Origin: CAZQYC01 sp964597495
GTDB taxonomy: Bacteria; Pseudomonadota; Gammaproteobacteria; Steroidobacterales; Steroidobacteraceae
Length of the DNA stretch: 63,511 bases
Reading direction: 5' to 3'
NCBI GenBank assembly: GCA_964597495.1
Contig: CAZQYC010000010.1
Coordinates: 1-63,511, forward strand
Shown here: in pieces, positions 7,837 through 16,239 of the stretch
How positions within the stretch are numbered: the first letter of the stretch is position 1
Layout of the letters: each line of letters starts with the position of its first letter
Translations under genes and position numbers: made by a program
The notes under the pieces: generated by a model
The model's input: only the letters and a program-made list of their open reading frames with translations
Told to the model about the DNA's origin: nothing
The model's database searches: none

Positions 7837-9051
7837 CTACACTCTTTCGAGAACTACCGCGATGCCTTGCCCCACGCCGATGCACATCGTGCATAACGCA
7901 TACTTTCCCTTGATACGCTGCAGCTGGTAGGTCGCGGTCGTGGCAAGACGTGCCCCGCTCATGCCGAGCGGATGACCCATAGCAATCGCACCGCCGTTCG
8001 GATTTACGTTCTCGGCATCGTCGGTGATCCCTAAGCCGCGAAGGACGGCAAGCCCTTGCGCGGCGAACGCCTCGTTCAATTCGATGACATCCATCTGCGA
8101 CAGCTTCAATCCAGTGCGCGCCATGAGTTTTTGCACGGCGGGCACGGGGCCGTAACCCATCACGCGTGGCGCGACACCGGCCGTTGCACCGCTCACGATC
8201 CGCGCACGTGGCGTAAGCCCGTACTTTTTCACGGCCGCTTCGCTGGCAATCAGTAGCGCCGCAGCGCCGTCATTCACGCCCGACGAATTGCCTGCGGTTA
8301 CCGTCCCATCGGGACGCACCACTCCTTTCAATCGCGCCAGCGTTTCCATCGTGGTGTCGACTCGTGGATGTTCGTCCGCCGTGAATTGCCGAGTTTCGTT
8401 TTTACCGTGAGGAACCGTCACCGCCACGATTTCGTCTTTAAAGAAGCCGGCCGTATTCGCCTTGTTCCAACGCTGTTGACTGCGGTAGGCGAATGCATCC
8501 TGATCATGGCGCGAGATGGTGTATTGCGCGACCAAGTTCTCCGCGGTCTCGGGCATGGAATCGACGCCGAACTTCGCCTTAAACGCGGGGTTGATAAACC
8601 GCCAGCCGATCGTCGAGTCCTCGAGCTTTGCCGAACGCGAAAACGCGCTGTCCGCCTTGCCCATGACGAACGGCGCGCGGGTCATGCTTTCGACACCGCC
8701 GGCAAGAATCAGATCGCCGTCACCCGCCTTGATCGTTCGCGCTGCTGTCACGACGGCCTCAAGCCCTGAAGCGCAGAGCCGATTGACGGTGGCCGCCGGC
8801 GTGCTCTCGGGAATCCCGGCAAGCAACAAGGACATTCTTCCCACATTGCGATTGTCCTCGCCTGCTTGGTTAACGCAGCCGAAATAACAGTCATCGACGG
8901 CGGCCCAGTCGACCTTGGGATTGCGCTCCATCAATGTCTTCAGGGGAATGGCGCCCAAGTCGTCGGTGCGAATGCCGGCCAGCGAGCCGTTATAGCGTCC
9001 GATGGGAGTGCGGATGGCATCGCAGATGAACGCGTCGCGTGCAGAACTCAT
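7837..9051 (-). CDS. pcaF: Acetyl-CoA acyltransferase, 3-oxoadipyl-CoA thiolase type
   Basis: 404-aa thiolase. Active-site Cys lies in TVNRLCASGLEAV (~90), the catalytic His in GGAIAMGHPLGMSGAR (~350) and the second Cys in CTMCIGVGQG near the C-terminus. The start FICDAIRTPIGRYNGSLAGIRTDDLGA... and the block GKADSAFSR fit PcaF/PaaJ, which cleave 3-oxoadipyl-CoA to acetyl-CoA and succinyl-CoA in aromatic degradation. No other pca or paa genes are nearby, so a general thiolase role remains possible. The ATG at 9051 is chosen because MSSARDAFICDAIRTP aligns with the family's normal N-terminus; the longer frame adds 38 atypical residues. Confidence 0.85.
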   Translation of the reverse strand: MSSARDAFICDAIRTPIGRYNGSLAGIRTDDLGAIPLKTLMERNPKVDWAAVDDCYFGCVNQAGEDNRNVGRMSLLLAGIPESTPAATVNRLCASGLEAVVTAARTIKAGDGDLILAGGVESMTRAPFVMGKADSAFSRSAKLEDSTIGWRFINPAFKAKFGVDSMPETAENLVAQYTISRHDQDAFAYRSQQRWNKANTAGFFKDEIVAVTVPHGKNETRQFTADEHPRVDTTMETLARLKGVVRPDGTVTAGNSSGVNDGAAALLIASEAAVKKYGLTPRARIVSGATAGVAPRVMGYGPVPAVQKLMARTGLKLSQMDVIELNEAFAAQGLAVLRGLGITDDAENVNPNGGAIAMGHPLGMSGARLATTATYQLQRIKGKYALCTMCIGVGQGIAVVLERV

Positions 9052-9132
9052 GGCGTCGAGACCTTTACTGAGAAAAGAAAACCAAGGGCGGTATGATAGC
9101 GGCGCGGCGTATAACGGTGTAGCGGATCGGCA

Positions 9133-10248
9133 ATGAATATGAACCTTAAGCTGCCAGCGAAACACGTCGTTGGATTGCTTTTAACTCAGCCATCAATAGC
9201 ACCTTCCTGGTGCTCTGATGGCAAAACAAGGCAGACGCAAGTTCTGCCTTGTTTTTCGCGGCGTGCGCCGCGCGGGTTCTGTCCTGAACCCGCTATTAAC
9301 CCGGCACTTGCCGTTGCCGGGTTAATAGTTACGGTGCTGCTCTGCGCCGGCACTGCATTTGCTGCGCAACCACCGAAGCGGCAAACGGTACCCGTAGACG
9401 GGCATCCTATCGCCGTTTGGTCGCGAATGCCCCTTAAGCCGAAACATGCGATTCTTCTCGTTCACGGGCGCACTTGGAGCGCGCTTCCTGACTTCGACCT
9501 GCAAGTTCCGGAGCACCGCTCGGTCATGCAAGCGCTGGCCGACCGCGGATTCGCGGCGTATGCCATCGACCTTCGGGGTTACGGCGCAACGCCCCGCAAT
9601 GCCGACGGGTGGAATACACCCTATCAATCAGCAAACGACGTCACCGAAGTATTGCGATGGATCGCCCGGCAACATCCGCGTTTGGGCAAACCTACCTTAC
9701 TTGGTTGGTCGAACGGCTCGCTCATTTCCGAGCTCGTCGCGCAACGCTCTCCCGAAGCTTTATCCGATTTGATTTTGTATGGCTACCCGCGCGATCCGGC
9801 CGCACCCCAAACCTTGCAGCCAACGCCTTCCACGCCGCCGCGCGAGGTGAACACATACGAACGGGCTATCAGCGATTTCATCTCCCCGGATGTGACCTCG
9901 AAGAGCTTGATTGAAGCCTACGCCAGCGCCGCGCTCAAAGCAGATCCGGTACGGGCGGATTGGCAGCAGCTCGACGAATATCAAGCGCTCGATCCGGCGC
10001 GAATCAACACGCCGACACTGGTGATTCATGGCGAGCACGATCCGCTGACACCCATCGCCGCACAGTCACGACTCTTCATCGGCCTCGGCACGGCCGACAA
10101 GCAATGGATTATTTTGGCCGGCGGCGATCACGCCGCGATGCTCGAAGACACACATGCAGCCTTCATCACCGCGATCGTGGGATTCGTGGAGCGGCCAACG
10201 TTGAAAACATCGGGACACAAGACGCGCGACGCGGAAGGCGCGAGATAA
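9133..10248 (+). CDS. Secreted alpha/beta hydrolase with a hairpin-rich 5' end
   Basis: 371-aa frame. The hydrolase domain covers ~residues 90-360: HAILLVHGRTWS (oxyanion loop), YAIDLRGYG, nucleophile elbow GWSNG, late Asp in VIHGEHDPLTP and His in GGDHAAML. Substrate unknown. The N-terminus has a short start (MNMNLKLPAKHVVGLLL), then ~46 odd residues, then a hydrophobic stretch ending CAGTAFAA, a good signal peptidase I site. The odd residues are exactly the part encoded by five abutting hairpins (9189-9328). Either the hairpin array was inserted in frame into a signal peptide, or translation starts after it, for example at a GTG near 9332, leaving the array as leader RNA. The start is therefore uncertain. 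Confidence 0.75.
   Translation: MNMNLKLPAKHVVGLLLTQPSIAPSWCSDGKTRQTQVLPCFSRRAPRGFCPEPAINPALAVAGLIVTVLLCAGTAFAAQPPKRQTVPVDGHPIAVWSRMPLKPKHAILLVHGRTWSALPDFDLQVPEHRSVMQALADRGFAAYAIDLRGYGATPRNADGWNTPYQSANDVTEVLRWIARQHPRLGKPTLLGWSNGSLISELVAQRSPEALSDLILYGYPRDPAAPQTLQPTPSTPPREVNTYERAISDFISPDVTSKSLIEAYASAALKADPVRADWQQLDEYQALDPARINTPTLVIHGEHDPLTPIAAQSRLFIGLGTADKQWIILAGGDHAAMLEDTHAAFITAIVGFVERPTLKTSGHKTRDAEGAR
9189..9328 (+). repeat. Chain of five abutting hairpins
   Basis: Five stem-loops follow each other with almost no spacer. H1 is 9189-9222 (GCCATCA and AGCACC arms, loop TTCCT). H2 is 9223-9255 (13-bp perfect stem AAAACAAGGCAGA, loop CGCAAGT, T-rich after). H3 is 9257-9272 (CGCGGC, loop GTGC). 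H4 is 9272-9293 (GCGGGTTC, loop TGTCCT). H5 is 9293-9328 (14-bp perfect stem CTATTAACCCGGCA). GCAAGT in the H2 loop is complementary to ACTTGC at the H5 loop, so a kissing interaction is possible. I do not recognise the family. H2 resembles an intrinsic terminator. Confidence 0.75.
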
Positions 10249-10271
10249 AAAACGCCTTAGGACCGATAACA

Positions 10272-10366
10272 CTAAGTTAAGCTTGTTTTTTCGGCATTTC
10301 TTGTTCCCTCTCCCCTCGCGGGAGAGGGTTAGGGAGAGGGGCCGGAAATATCGATGCTTAACTTAG
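10272..10366. repeat. Nested palindromic element between hydrolase and transporter genes
   Basis: Outer perfect 11-bp inverted repeat CTAAGTTAAGC (10272-10282) and GCTTAACTTAG (10356-10366) encloses a C/G-rich palindrome (10306-10341, CCCTCTCCC ... GGGAGAGGG). Similar inner palindromes recur at five or more other intergenic sites in the window. It probably ends transcription of the hydrolase gene; it may also be a small dispersed repeat. Confidence 0.65.
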
Positions 10367-10413
10367 CGCCATTCTGTCTTAGGATCTCTCATCTCGAACA
10401 GTCCATCAAACCC

Positions 10414-11661
10414 ATGTCGCCTGCCTTACAAAGCACTCTCGGACTCTTCACGCTCCTAGGACTCGCCTGGGTACTCAGCGAACAGCGTGCACGCGTTTCA
10501 TTGCGATTCGTGCTCGGCGGCGTGTTGCTGCAATTCGTGCTGGCGGTTTTATTTCTTAAACTCCCTTGGACCGCGTCGGCCTTTGCCGGAGTCAATCGCG
10601 CCGTCTCCGCGCTGGATGCCGCCTCGCAAGCGGGCAGTTCCTTTGTCTTCGGCTTCCTAGGCGGCGCACCGCTGCCCTATGAAGAAACACGCATCGGGTC
10701 CAGCATCGTGTTTGCGTTTCGATTTCTACCGCTGGTCATTTTGATTAGCGCGCTGGCGGCACTATTGACCTACTGGCGGGTGCTGCCGCTCATCGTTCGC
10801 GGCTTCGCCACGCTTTTCGAAAAGACACTGCACATCGGCGGCGCCGTGGCGATGTCGTCGGCAGCCAATATTTTCCTCGGCATGGTGGAATCGCCCGTGC
10901 TCATTCGCCCGTATATCTCCAAGCTGACGCGCAGCGAACTCTATGTCGTGATGTGCACGGGCATGGCCGGCATCGCGGGAACGGTGCTGGTGTTGTTTGC
11001 GACCATGCTGTCCGGCAAAGTTCCGAACGTAGCCGCACATCTACTCATTGCTTCGATCATCACGGTACCGGCATCGATCGTGTTCGCCCGTATATTGATT
11101 CCCGAAACGTTGCCGCCGACGCCGGGAGCCATTGCGACCGACCAAGAGGCTCATGGCTCCGTCGATGCCTTAACTACGGGCACCCGACAAGGGCTGGAAC
11201 TGTTTTTGAATATCCTAGCCACTCTCTTGGTCTTCGTCGCCTTGGTGCATCTTCTCGATTCGATATTGAGTTTGTTGCCGAGCGTCGGAGGTGCGGACTT
11301 AAGTCTCGGCCGACTGTTCGGTTGGGCCTTCGCCCCGATCGCTTGGCTTATCGGCATTCCTTGGAATGAAGCCCCCATAGTCGGCTCGCTGTTAGGCACC
11401 AAGACCACGCTCAATGAATTGCTGGCTTACGTACAACTGTCGCAATTGCCGCCGGATGCACTAACCGAACGGAGCCGCCTACTCGCCACGTATGCTCTCT
11501 GCGGATTTGCAAACTTCGGCAGCGCCGGCATTCTCATTGCCGGACTGTCCAGCATGGCGCCGGAACGACGCAGCGAAATCGCGCGCCTCGGCATGCATAG
11601 CTTAATCGGCGGAACGCTCGCAACCTGCGCAACCGCCGCCATCATCGGTATGTTGAATTGA
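10414..11661 (+). CDS. nupC: Concentrative nucleoside transporter, NupC/CNT family
   Basis: 415-aa integral membrane protein with about ten hydrophobic segments. Family hallmarks are FVFGFLGG near residue 75, the GxxxE-type segment SSAANIFLGMVESP (substrate-binding region), YVVMCTGMAGIAGTVL, and the C-terminal YALCGFANFGSAGILIAG. CNT carriers import nucleosides with protons or sodium across the inner membrane. The ATG at 10414 (MSPALQS) is preferred over 10354, because the longer frame reads through the preceding repeat and adds non-family residues. It is followed six bases later by rsmC, so co-transcription is likely. Confidence 0.88.
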   Translation: MSPALQSTLGLFTLLGLAWVLSEQRARVSLRFVLGGVLLQFVLAVLFLKLPWTASAFAGVNRAVSALDAASQAGSSFVFGFLGGAPLPYEETRIGSSIVFAFRFLPLVILISALAALLTYWRVLPLIVRGFATLFEKTLHIGGAVAMSSAANIFLGMVESPVLIRPYISKLTRSELYVVMCTGMAGIAGTVLVLFATMLSGKVPNVAAHLLIASIITVPASIVFARILIPETLPPTPGAIATDQEAHGSVDALTTGTRQGLELFLNILATLLVFVALVHLLDSILSLLPSVGGADLSLGRLFGWAFAPIAWLIGIPWNEAPIVGSLLGTKTTLNELLAYVQLSQLPPDALTERSRLLATYALCGFANFGSAGILIAGLSSMAPERRSEIARLGMHSLIGGTLATCATAAIIGMLN

Positions 11662-11666
11662 CCGCG

Positions 11667-12719
11667 ATGCACACGATGCATGGGGCCGACGCGACTCTCG
11701 ACACACTGTTCCTGCCTTTCTCGGAAGGCAGGCTATCGTTGCCGGCGGATGGAACACTCTTTCTGCGTGCGCGTGACGGCGCGGCGCTTCGGCAATTCTC
11801 CACCGCGCGACTGATCTGCGAACAAACGTTCAAGCCGCATGCCGACGCCTTGGAACGCGCGGGATTCAAAATCGACAATACCGATAAAACCAGCCGCTAC
11901 GCCTTAGTCATCGTGCTGCCTCCAAGGCAGCGAGACGAATCGCGGGCGCTTTGGGCCCGCGCGATCGAAGCCACAACGACAGACGGAATCATTATCGGCT
12001 GCGCAGCGAACGACGAAGGCGCGAAATCTCACGAAAGCGATCTTGAGAAGCTCGCGGGATCGGTGGCGGTCATGTCGAAAAATAAGTGCCGAGTTTTTTG
12101 GGCGACCCGAAGCACCGCGACAAATGAATCGATGGTGAAAGAGTGGCTCACTCTCGATGCGCCTCGCCCGATTTGCGATGGAAAATATACTAGCCGTCCC
12201 GGCGTATTCGCCTGGGATCGCGTTGACGCGGCGTCGGCCCTGTTGGCGAAACGACTACCCGCCGATTTGTCAGGTCGAGCCGCCGACTTGGGTGCGGGAT
12301 TCGGCTACTTGTCGATGGAGCTGTTGTCGCGCTGCCCCCGCATCAGCACCGTCGATCTATACGAAGCCGAACAACGTGCGCTCGATCTCGCACGTATCAA
12401 TCTAAGCGAAGCAGCAAAGAAAACGGAGCTTCGCTATCACTGGCACGACGTGACGTCCGGCTTGCAACGGAACTACGACGTCATCGTGATGAATCCGCCG
12501 TTTCACGCGCAGGGCAGCGGCAATCGACCGGACATCGGCCGGCGATTCATCGCCGTTGCAGCGCAATCGCTCAATCCAGGCGGACGACTCTGGATGGTTG
12601 CGAACCGGCACTTGCCGTATGAAACGGTTCTCGACGCAAACTTCGGCAGCGTACGTGTAATCGCGCAAGAAAATGGATTTAAGGTGGTCGAAGCGACCAG
12701 GAATGCCAACAAGCCATGA
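11667..12719 (+). CDS. rsmC: 16S rRNA (guanine-N2) methyltransferase, RsmC-like
   Basis: 350-aa class I SAM methyltransferase with the duplicated RsmC/RlmG layout: a degenerate N-terminal copy (residues ~1-160) and a catalytic C-terminal copy (~165-350). SAM motif I is AADLGAGFGYLSMELL, and the N-P-P-F catalytic motif is VMNPPFHAQG. A LWMVANRHLPYE segment near the end is characteristic. RsmC methylates G1207 of 16S rRNA, RlmG a 23S guanine; the neighbour rsuA favours RsmC. The ATG at 11667 lies just after the transporter stop; an in-frame TTG overlaps that stop and is less likely. Confidence 0.85.
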   Translation: MHTMHGADATLDTLFLPFSEGRLSLPADGTLFLRARDGAALRQFSTARLICEQTFKPHADALERAGFKIDNTDKTSRYALVIVLPPRQRDESRALWARAIEATTTDGIIIGCAANDEGAKSHESDLEKLAGSVAVMSKNKCRVFWATRSTATNESMVKEWLTLDAPRPICDGKYTSRPGVFAWDRVDAASALLAKRLPADLSGRAADLGAGFGYLSMELLSRCPRISTVDLYEAEQRALDLARINLSEAAKKTELRYHWHDVTSGLQRNYDVIVMNPPFHAQGSGNRPDIGRRFIAVAAQSLNPGGRLWMVANRHLPYETVLDANFGSVRVIAQENGFKVVEATRNANKP

Positions 12720-13423
12720 AGCTCGTCAAGTTGATCGCCAATCTGGGCTACGGAAGCCGCAAGCAAGTTGCTCATCTATTTCGCGAGGGTCGCATCACGG
12801 ACGACCGTGGCGACGTGCTGTACGCCGACGATCAAATCGAGGCGGCTCGCATACGCGTCGACGACGAACCGCTCGACCCCGTGGCGCCACTCACCTTGAT
12901 CATGAACAAACCGGTTGGCTATACGTGCTCGACCAAGGATGCCGGGGAAGTGGTGTACGACTTGCTTCCGCCTCGCTTTCGACTTCGTGCGCCCACTCTG
13001 GCAACTATCGGCCGCTTGGACCGCGACACCAGCGGGCTCTTGCTCATGACCGACGACGGAACGCTGCTGCATAAAGTCGTGCATCCGAAATCGAAACTGC
13101 CCAAAGTGTACGAAGCCACGCTGGCACGCGATCTACGCGGCGATGAAGCCAGTCTCTTTGCTAGCGGTAAACTAATGCTCGAATCGGAAGCGACACCCCT
13201 CGCTCCGGCGACACTCACGATCGTGTCACCGCGCCAAGCTCAACTCACGATTACCGAAGGCCGCTACCACCAAGTCCGCCGTATGTTTGCCGCCGTCGGC
13301 AATCACGTTGAAAGCCTGCATCGTGCCCAAGTCGGTGGACTCAAGCTGCCCGAACTACCGGCGGGAACGTGGCGTATCGCTACGGCACACGACCTCGATG
13401 TCTTGTTCGGCAGAACCGCATGA
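12716..13423 (+). CDS. rsuA: 16S rRNA pseudouridine synthase RsuA-type
   Basis: 235-aa protein. Residues ~1-45 form an S4-like RNA-binding domain (KLIANLGYGSRKQVAHLFREG). The catalytic domain follows, with the essential Asp in TIGRLDRDTSGLLLMTDDG and the family motif EGRYHQVRRMFAAVGN. Length and the start match RsuA (16S Psi516), rather than RluB/RluE/RluF. It overlaps rsmC by four bases (ATGA), so translation is coupled; both enzymes modify small-subunit rRNA. Confidence 0.85.
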   Translation: MKLVKLIANLGYGSRKQVAHLFREGRITDDRGDVLYADDQIEAARIRVDDEPLDPVAPLTLIMNKPVGYTCSTKDAGEVVYDLLPPRFRLRAPTLATIGRLDRDTSGLLLMTDDGTLLHKVVHPKSKLPKVYEATLARDLRGDEASLFASGKLMLESEATPLAPATLTIVSPRQAQLTITEGRYHQVRRMFAAVGNHVESLHRAQVGGLKLPELPAGTWRIATAHDLDVLFGRTA

Positions 13424-13728
13424 GCAATGCGGACTCGATCTGGTGGGTGTACCTACTCGCTTGCGAGCATGAACGCACGTATGCGGGTGTAGCAATCGAT
13501 GTGGAACGGAGATTCACGCTTCACCGGCAAGGCAAGGGCGCGAAGTTCACGCGCGCCAATCGTCCGCTGTCGATTCTAGGCGCACGTTCCTTCGCTTCAA
13601 AATCCGAGGCGCATAAAGCGGAGTACGCGCTGAAACAATTGGACCGTGATGCAAAGCTTGAATGGGCGCGGGCGAATCAATTGCGACACGCTGTTCCGGT
13701 TCTCTCCCCCCTCGCGGGGGAGAGTTAG
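13420..13728 (+). CDS. GIY-YIG endonuclease domain protein (UPF0213-like)
   Basis: 102-aa single-domain GIY-YIG nuclease. The signature WWVYLLACEHERTYAGVAID replaces GIY/YIG as VYL...YAG, followed by VERRFTLHRQGKGAKFT with the conserved Arg, and KSEAHKAEYALKQLDR with the catalytic Glu. Family members are small and of unclear role, possibly DNA repair. The start overlaps the rsuA stop (ATGA). The last residues (VLSPLAGES) are encoded by the C/G-rich palindromic repeat, so the original C-terminus has probably been replaced. Confidence 0.8.
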   Translation: MSNADSIWWVYLLACEHERTYAGVAIDVERRFTLHRQGKGAKFTRANRPLSILGARSFASKSEAHKAEYALKQLDRDAKLEWARANQLRHAVPVLSPLAGES

Positions 13729-13802
13729 AGAGAGGGTCTTATCTGAAGGCGCAAAGCGCGTCAGCCCCCTCTCCCCCACCCTCCCCCGCGAGGGGGGAGG
13801 GA
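13701..13802. repeat. Two inverted copies of the C/G-rich palindromic repeat
   Basis: Copy one (13701-13736) has CTCTCCCCCCTCGCGGGGGA followed by GAG and a GAGAGAGGG end; copy two (13765-13802) is the same element in the opposite orientation. They flank a 28-bp spacer that holds a small GGCGCAAAGCGCG hairpin-like part. They sit between convergent genes and probably terminate transcription in both directions. Confidence 0.65.
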
Positions 13803-13844
13803 GTCAGCAAGACGCTACTTTTGCTTGAGTAAGTGCCATCGTCC

Positions 13845-14663
13845 CTAAGGCTTAACGACGAGCGTCACCCGGCGCGATTCAAAATCGCGTTCTCCGTTCG
13901 CCGACTCGATTTGTTCGCGCCACGAGACGTGCAACTTCGATTCGGCAACGCCCACTTCCGTCAACAACTGGGCGACTTGCTTGGCGCGCCGCTCGCCGAT
14001 GCCCGCTTGCTCGGCGAATACGGTTCCCGACGACAATAGCGTCGCCCCGCGCGTTCCGACTATTTCTATGTTCGATGCATCGATCGCCTTGGCATAGCGG
14101 ACCACCTGTTGCAACACGCTTGAGGTTTTTCCCGTGACCCACGGCCAGTCGAAGTCATAGAGAATGACGAATTCCTTGGCTTCTCCACGGGGGATCGCAA
14201 CGTCGTCGATTCGATCCGCATCGCGGGATATCGGAGCACTATTACTCCGACCGAAAGTGCGCGACGCGAACGGCACCGTGTATCTTTCCTCCGCCGGCAA
14301 GACGGTGGAATTGCACGAGGAATCCAACTCCGGCAACGGCGATGTCACTACCGGCTTCAGCACAATGCCTCCGCAAATTCGATAGTCGTCCGCGACGACC
14401 CCTTCCACCAGCACGCGATGGCCCAAATAGGGAGCGGACCACTCCGCATTCGTATCGGCCTGAGTACCGAGGAAATACAGCTCGCCGCCGTACTCGGCCA
14501 ACCAACACGGCGTCGTTTGCGTATCGCGCACGATGGGGCAGGCAACAAAATTTTTATGAGCTGCAGGCGGAACTGCCGCGGCCGCTGCGCATAGGGAGAG
14601 GACCGCGATTAGCGCTGTCCTTTTGACTTGAGCCGGTAGCCGGCAGCCGGTAGCCGCTTTCAT
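13845..14663 (-). CDS. Secreted protein with C-terminal OmpA-like domain
   Basis: 272-aa protein. Residues ~13-32 (KRTALIAVLSLCAAAAAVPP) are a signal peptide. Residues ~35-110 are a small Cys-containing domain of unknown fold (Cys at VACPIV, TTPCWL, YRICGG). Residues ~165-270 look like an OmpA/MotB-type domain: FVILYDFDWPW, a repeat-like region IEIVGTRG, and ERRAKQVAQLLTEVGV, ending SRRVTLVVKP. OmpA domains anchor to peptidoglycan. It overlaps the cytochrome gene stop (ATGA). The first residues (AATGCRLPAQV) are encoded by a GCCGGTAGCCGGCAG-type repeat, so the mature n-region may be of repeat origin. Confidence 0.65.
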   Translation of the reverse strand: MKAATGCRLPAQVKRTALIAVLSLCAAAAAVPPAAHKNFVACPIVRDTQTTPCWLAEYGGELYFLGTQADTNAEWSAPYLGHRVLVEGVVADDYRICGGIVLKPVVTSPLPELDSSCNSTVLPAEERYTVPFASRTFGRSNSAPISRDADRIDDVAIPRGEAKEFVILYDFDWPWVTGKTSSVLQQVVRYAKAIDASNIEIVGTRGATLLSSGTVFAEQAGIGERRAKQVAQLLTEVGVAESKLHVSWREQIESANGERDFESRRVTLVVKP

Positions 14664-16180
14664 AACACGCTCAAAAAATTCACCAGGTCTTGCTTCTCTT
14701 GCTCCGTGAAACGAACGTTAAAACGTCGATCATAGAAATCGACGAGTTCGCGCAAGTTCTTCGCGGAGCCATTGGCAAAGTACGGCGCTCGTGCGGCGAG
14801 CCCCCTGAATTGTTGTACGACGATGGCACCCACGTCGCCGCACTTCCCGGAGATCAGGGCACGGCCCGGATCCTGCGTGTAGATCGTGCGACCGAGGAAG
14901 GCGTGCGGCGGCAGCTCTTTGTCGCAGGTGATCTTGAAAAGCGGTAGCTCAGGCGATTCGTTCGCCCACGGCATGTTCGTGGTTCCGATATCGGTCCAGC
15001 CGGCGGTCGCGTCCGTTCCGGTCATCTGCATAACGTGGCAGGAGACGCACGTTTGCTTGGAAGGATTGCCCGACCCGGCCGCGTTCATCGGCATCGCATC
15101 GCGAACCCAAAACGATCGCGTGAAAAACACATCATTGCCGCGAGCCACCGATGCACGGAAGGCGCGTTGGGTTGCATCGTCTTGCGCCGTGCCGCTTTTA
15201 CCGGCGTCTCTCCAAGCATCGAAACTCCCGAATACGGGCGTGCGAAAGGTGTCGCCGAAAATGCCGGCCTTGCCGTGCCATAGAGCTTCGGGCGTTAGAG
15301 CGGCCGATCCGCCTGCAAGCTCGCCACCGATCCGATCCTTTCGCTGTGCCGAGTAAACGTGCAGCTCGAAATTGACGAGTTGCTCCAATTGTCGCGACGA
15401 AAAAGGCGCGGGCATTTGAAGATGCACGCGACCGGCGTCCAGTGCCTGCGCCTTCAAAGTCGGGTGCCGCGCGTCCGACAGGAGATTCATCGCGGCCGGC
15501 AAACCCGTTTCCGGATCGACCGACGTCGGCAAACCGGTTTTAGCGTTGAACAGTCCACTGCCAGCGCTCGCCGTCAGGTATTTCAAATTGGCGACGGGGC
15601 GCGGCCGGCGATATACGGAAACCATCGGCTGCTTGGCACGCAATCCATATTGATAATGAGTGTTGCAACCGGTGGGATCGCGCACGACTTCCAGAGTGAA
15701 CTCGGGCTTGAGCGGCTTGCCGTTCGCGTCTTTCGGCGGCCACGGCAAGGAAATTCGAAACAGACCGCGCTCGAGTAACAACGAGTGCGAACCTTCGTCA
15801 GCCTGCGGCAGGTGCGGACAATTGGACCCATCGATTGCCGCAAAAACCGGGTCCTTGCCGCTGCTTGCACGCCAGCGTTCTTTAAGCCCCCCCACCGACA
15901 CGCTCATTGCGTACGCCGGTTGATGGCAGCTTACGCAAGCGCGGCCATTCGAGCCCAACGGAGTAAAGAAAGGATGATCCTTCATCGACACCGGTCCCTC
16001 GGCATTCACTACGCCGAGCTCGCCATAGGTGTTCTCATACGATGCGGAGGCAGGAAACTCTCCTTTCATACCCGGGTCGATCCAAAGCGGCGGCGGCTTT
16101 GTCTCGACGGCGATGGAAGGGGACGCGACAGCCAACGTCGCTGTCATCGCAAGAAGTTTTCTTTGAGCCGCTCCAAACAT
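14660..16180 (-). CDS. Di-haem cytochrome c / cytochrome c peroxidase-like protein
   Basis: 506-aa periplasmic protein with signal peptide (KLLAMTATLAVASPSIA). It has two haem c sites: CVSCH at 82-86 and CVSCH at 378-382. The N-terminal motif GRACVSCHQPA and the C-terminal GLAARAPYFANGSAKNLRELVDFYDRRF pattern are typical of MauG/CcpA-type peroxidases. Such proteins reduce H2O2 or oxidise partner proteins. The ATG at 16180 puts the signal peptide at the N-terminus; the frame is open to 16255, overlapping the b561 gene. It follows cytochrome b561 and c' genes on the same strand. Confidence 0.8.
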   Translation of the reverse strand: MFGAAQRKLLAMTATLAVASPSIAVETKPPPLWIDPGMKGEFPASASYENTYGELGVVNAEGPVSMKDHPFFTPLGSNGRACVSCHQPAYAMSVSVGGLKERWRASSGKDPVFAAIDGSNCPHLPQADEGSHSLLLERGLFRISLPWPPKDANGKPLKPEFTLEVVRDPTGCNTHYQYGLRAKQPMVSVYRRPRPVANLKYLTASAGSGLFNAKTGLPTSVDPETGLPAAMNLLSDARHPTLKAQALDAGRVHLQMPAPFSSRQLEQLVNFELHVYSAQRKDRIGGELAGGSAALTPEALWHGKAGIFGDTFRTPVFGSFDAWRDAGKSGTAQDDATQRAFRASVARGNDVFFTRSFWVRDAMPMNAAGSGNPSKQTCVSCHVMQMTGTDATAGWTDIGTTNMPWANESPELPLFKITCDKELPPHAFLGRTIYTQDPGRALISGKCGDVGAIVVQQFRGLAARAPYFANGSAKNLRELVDFYDRRFNVRFTEQEKQDLVNFLSVL

Positions 16181-16239
16181 AGATAAGGATAAGCGCAACG
16201 AGTTACCGCTTGCGAATGAAGTAACTATCGGGCGCCTGG

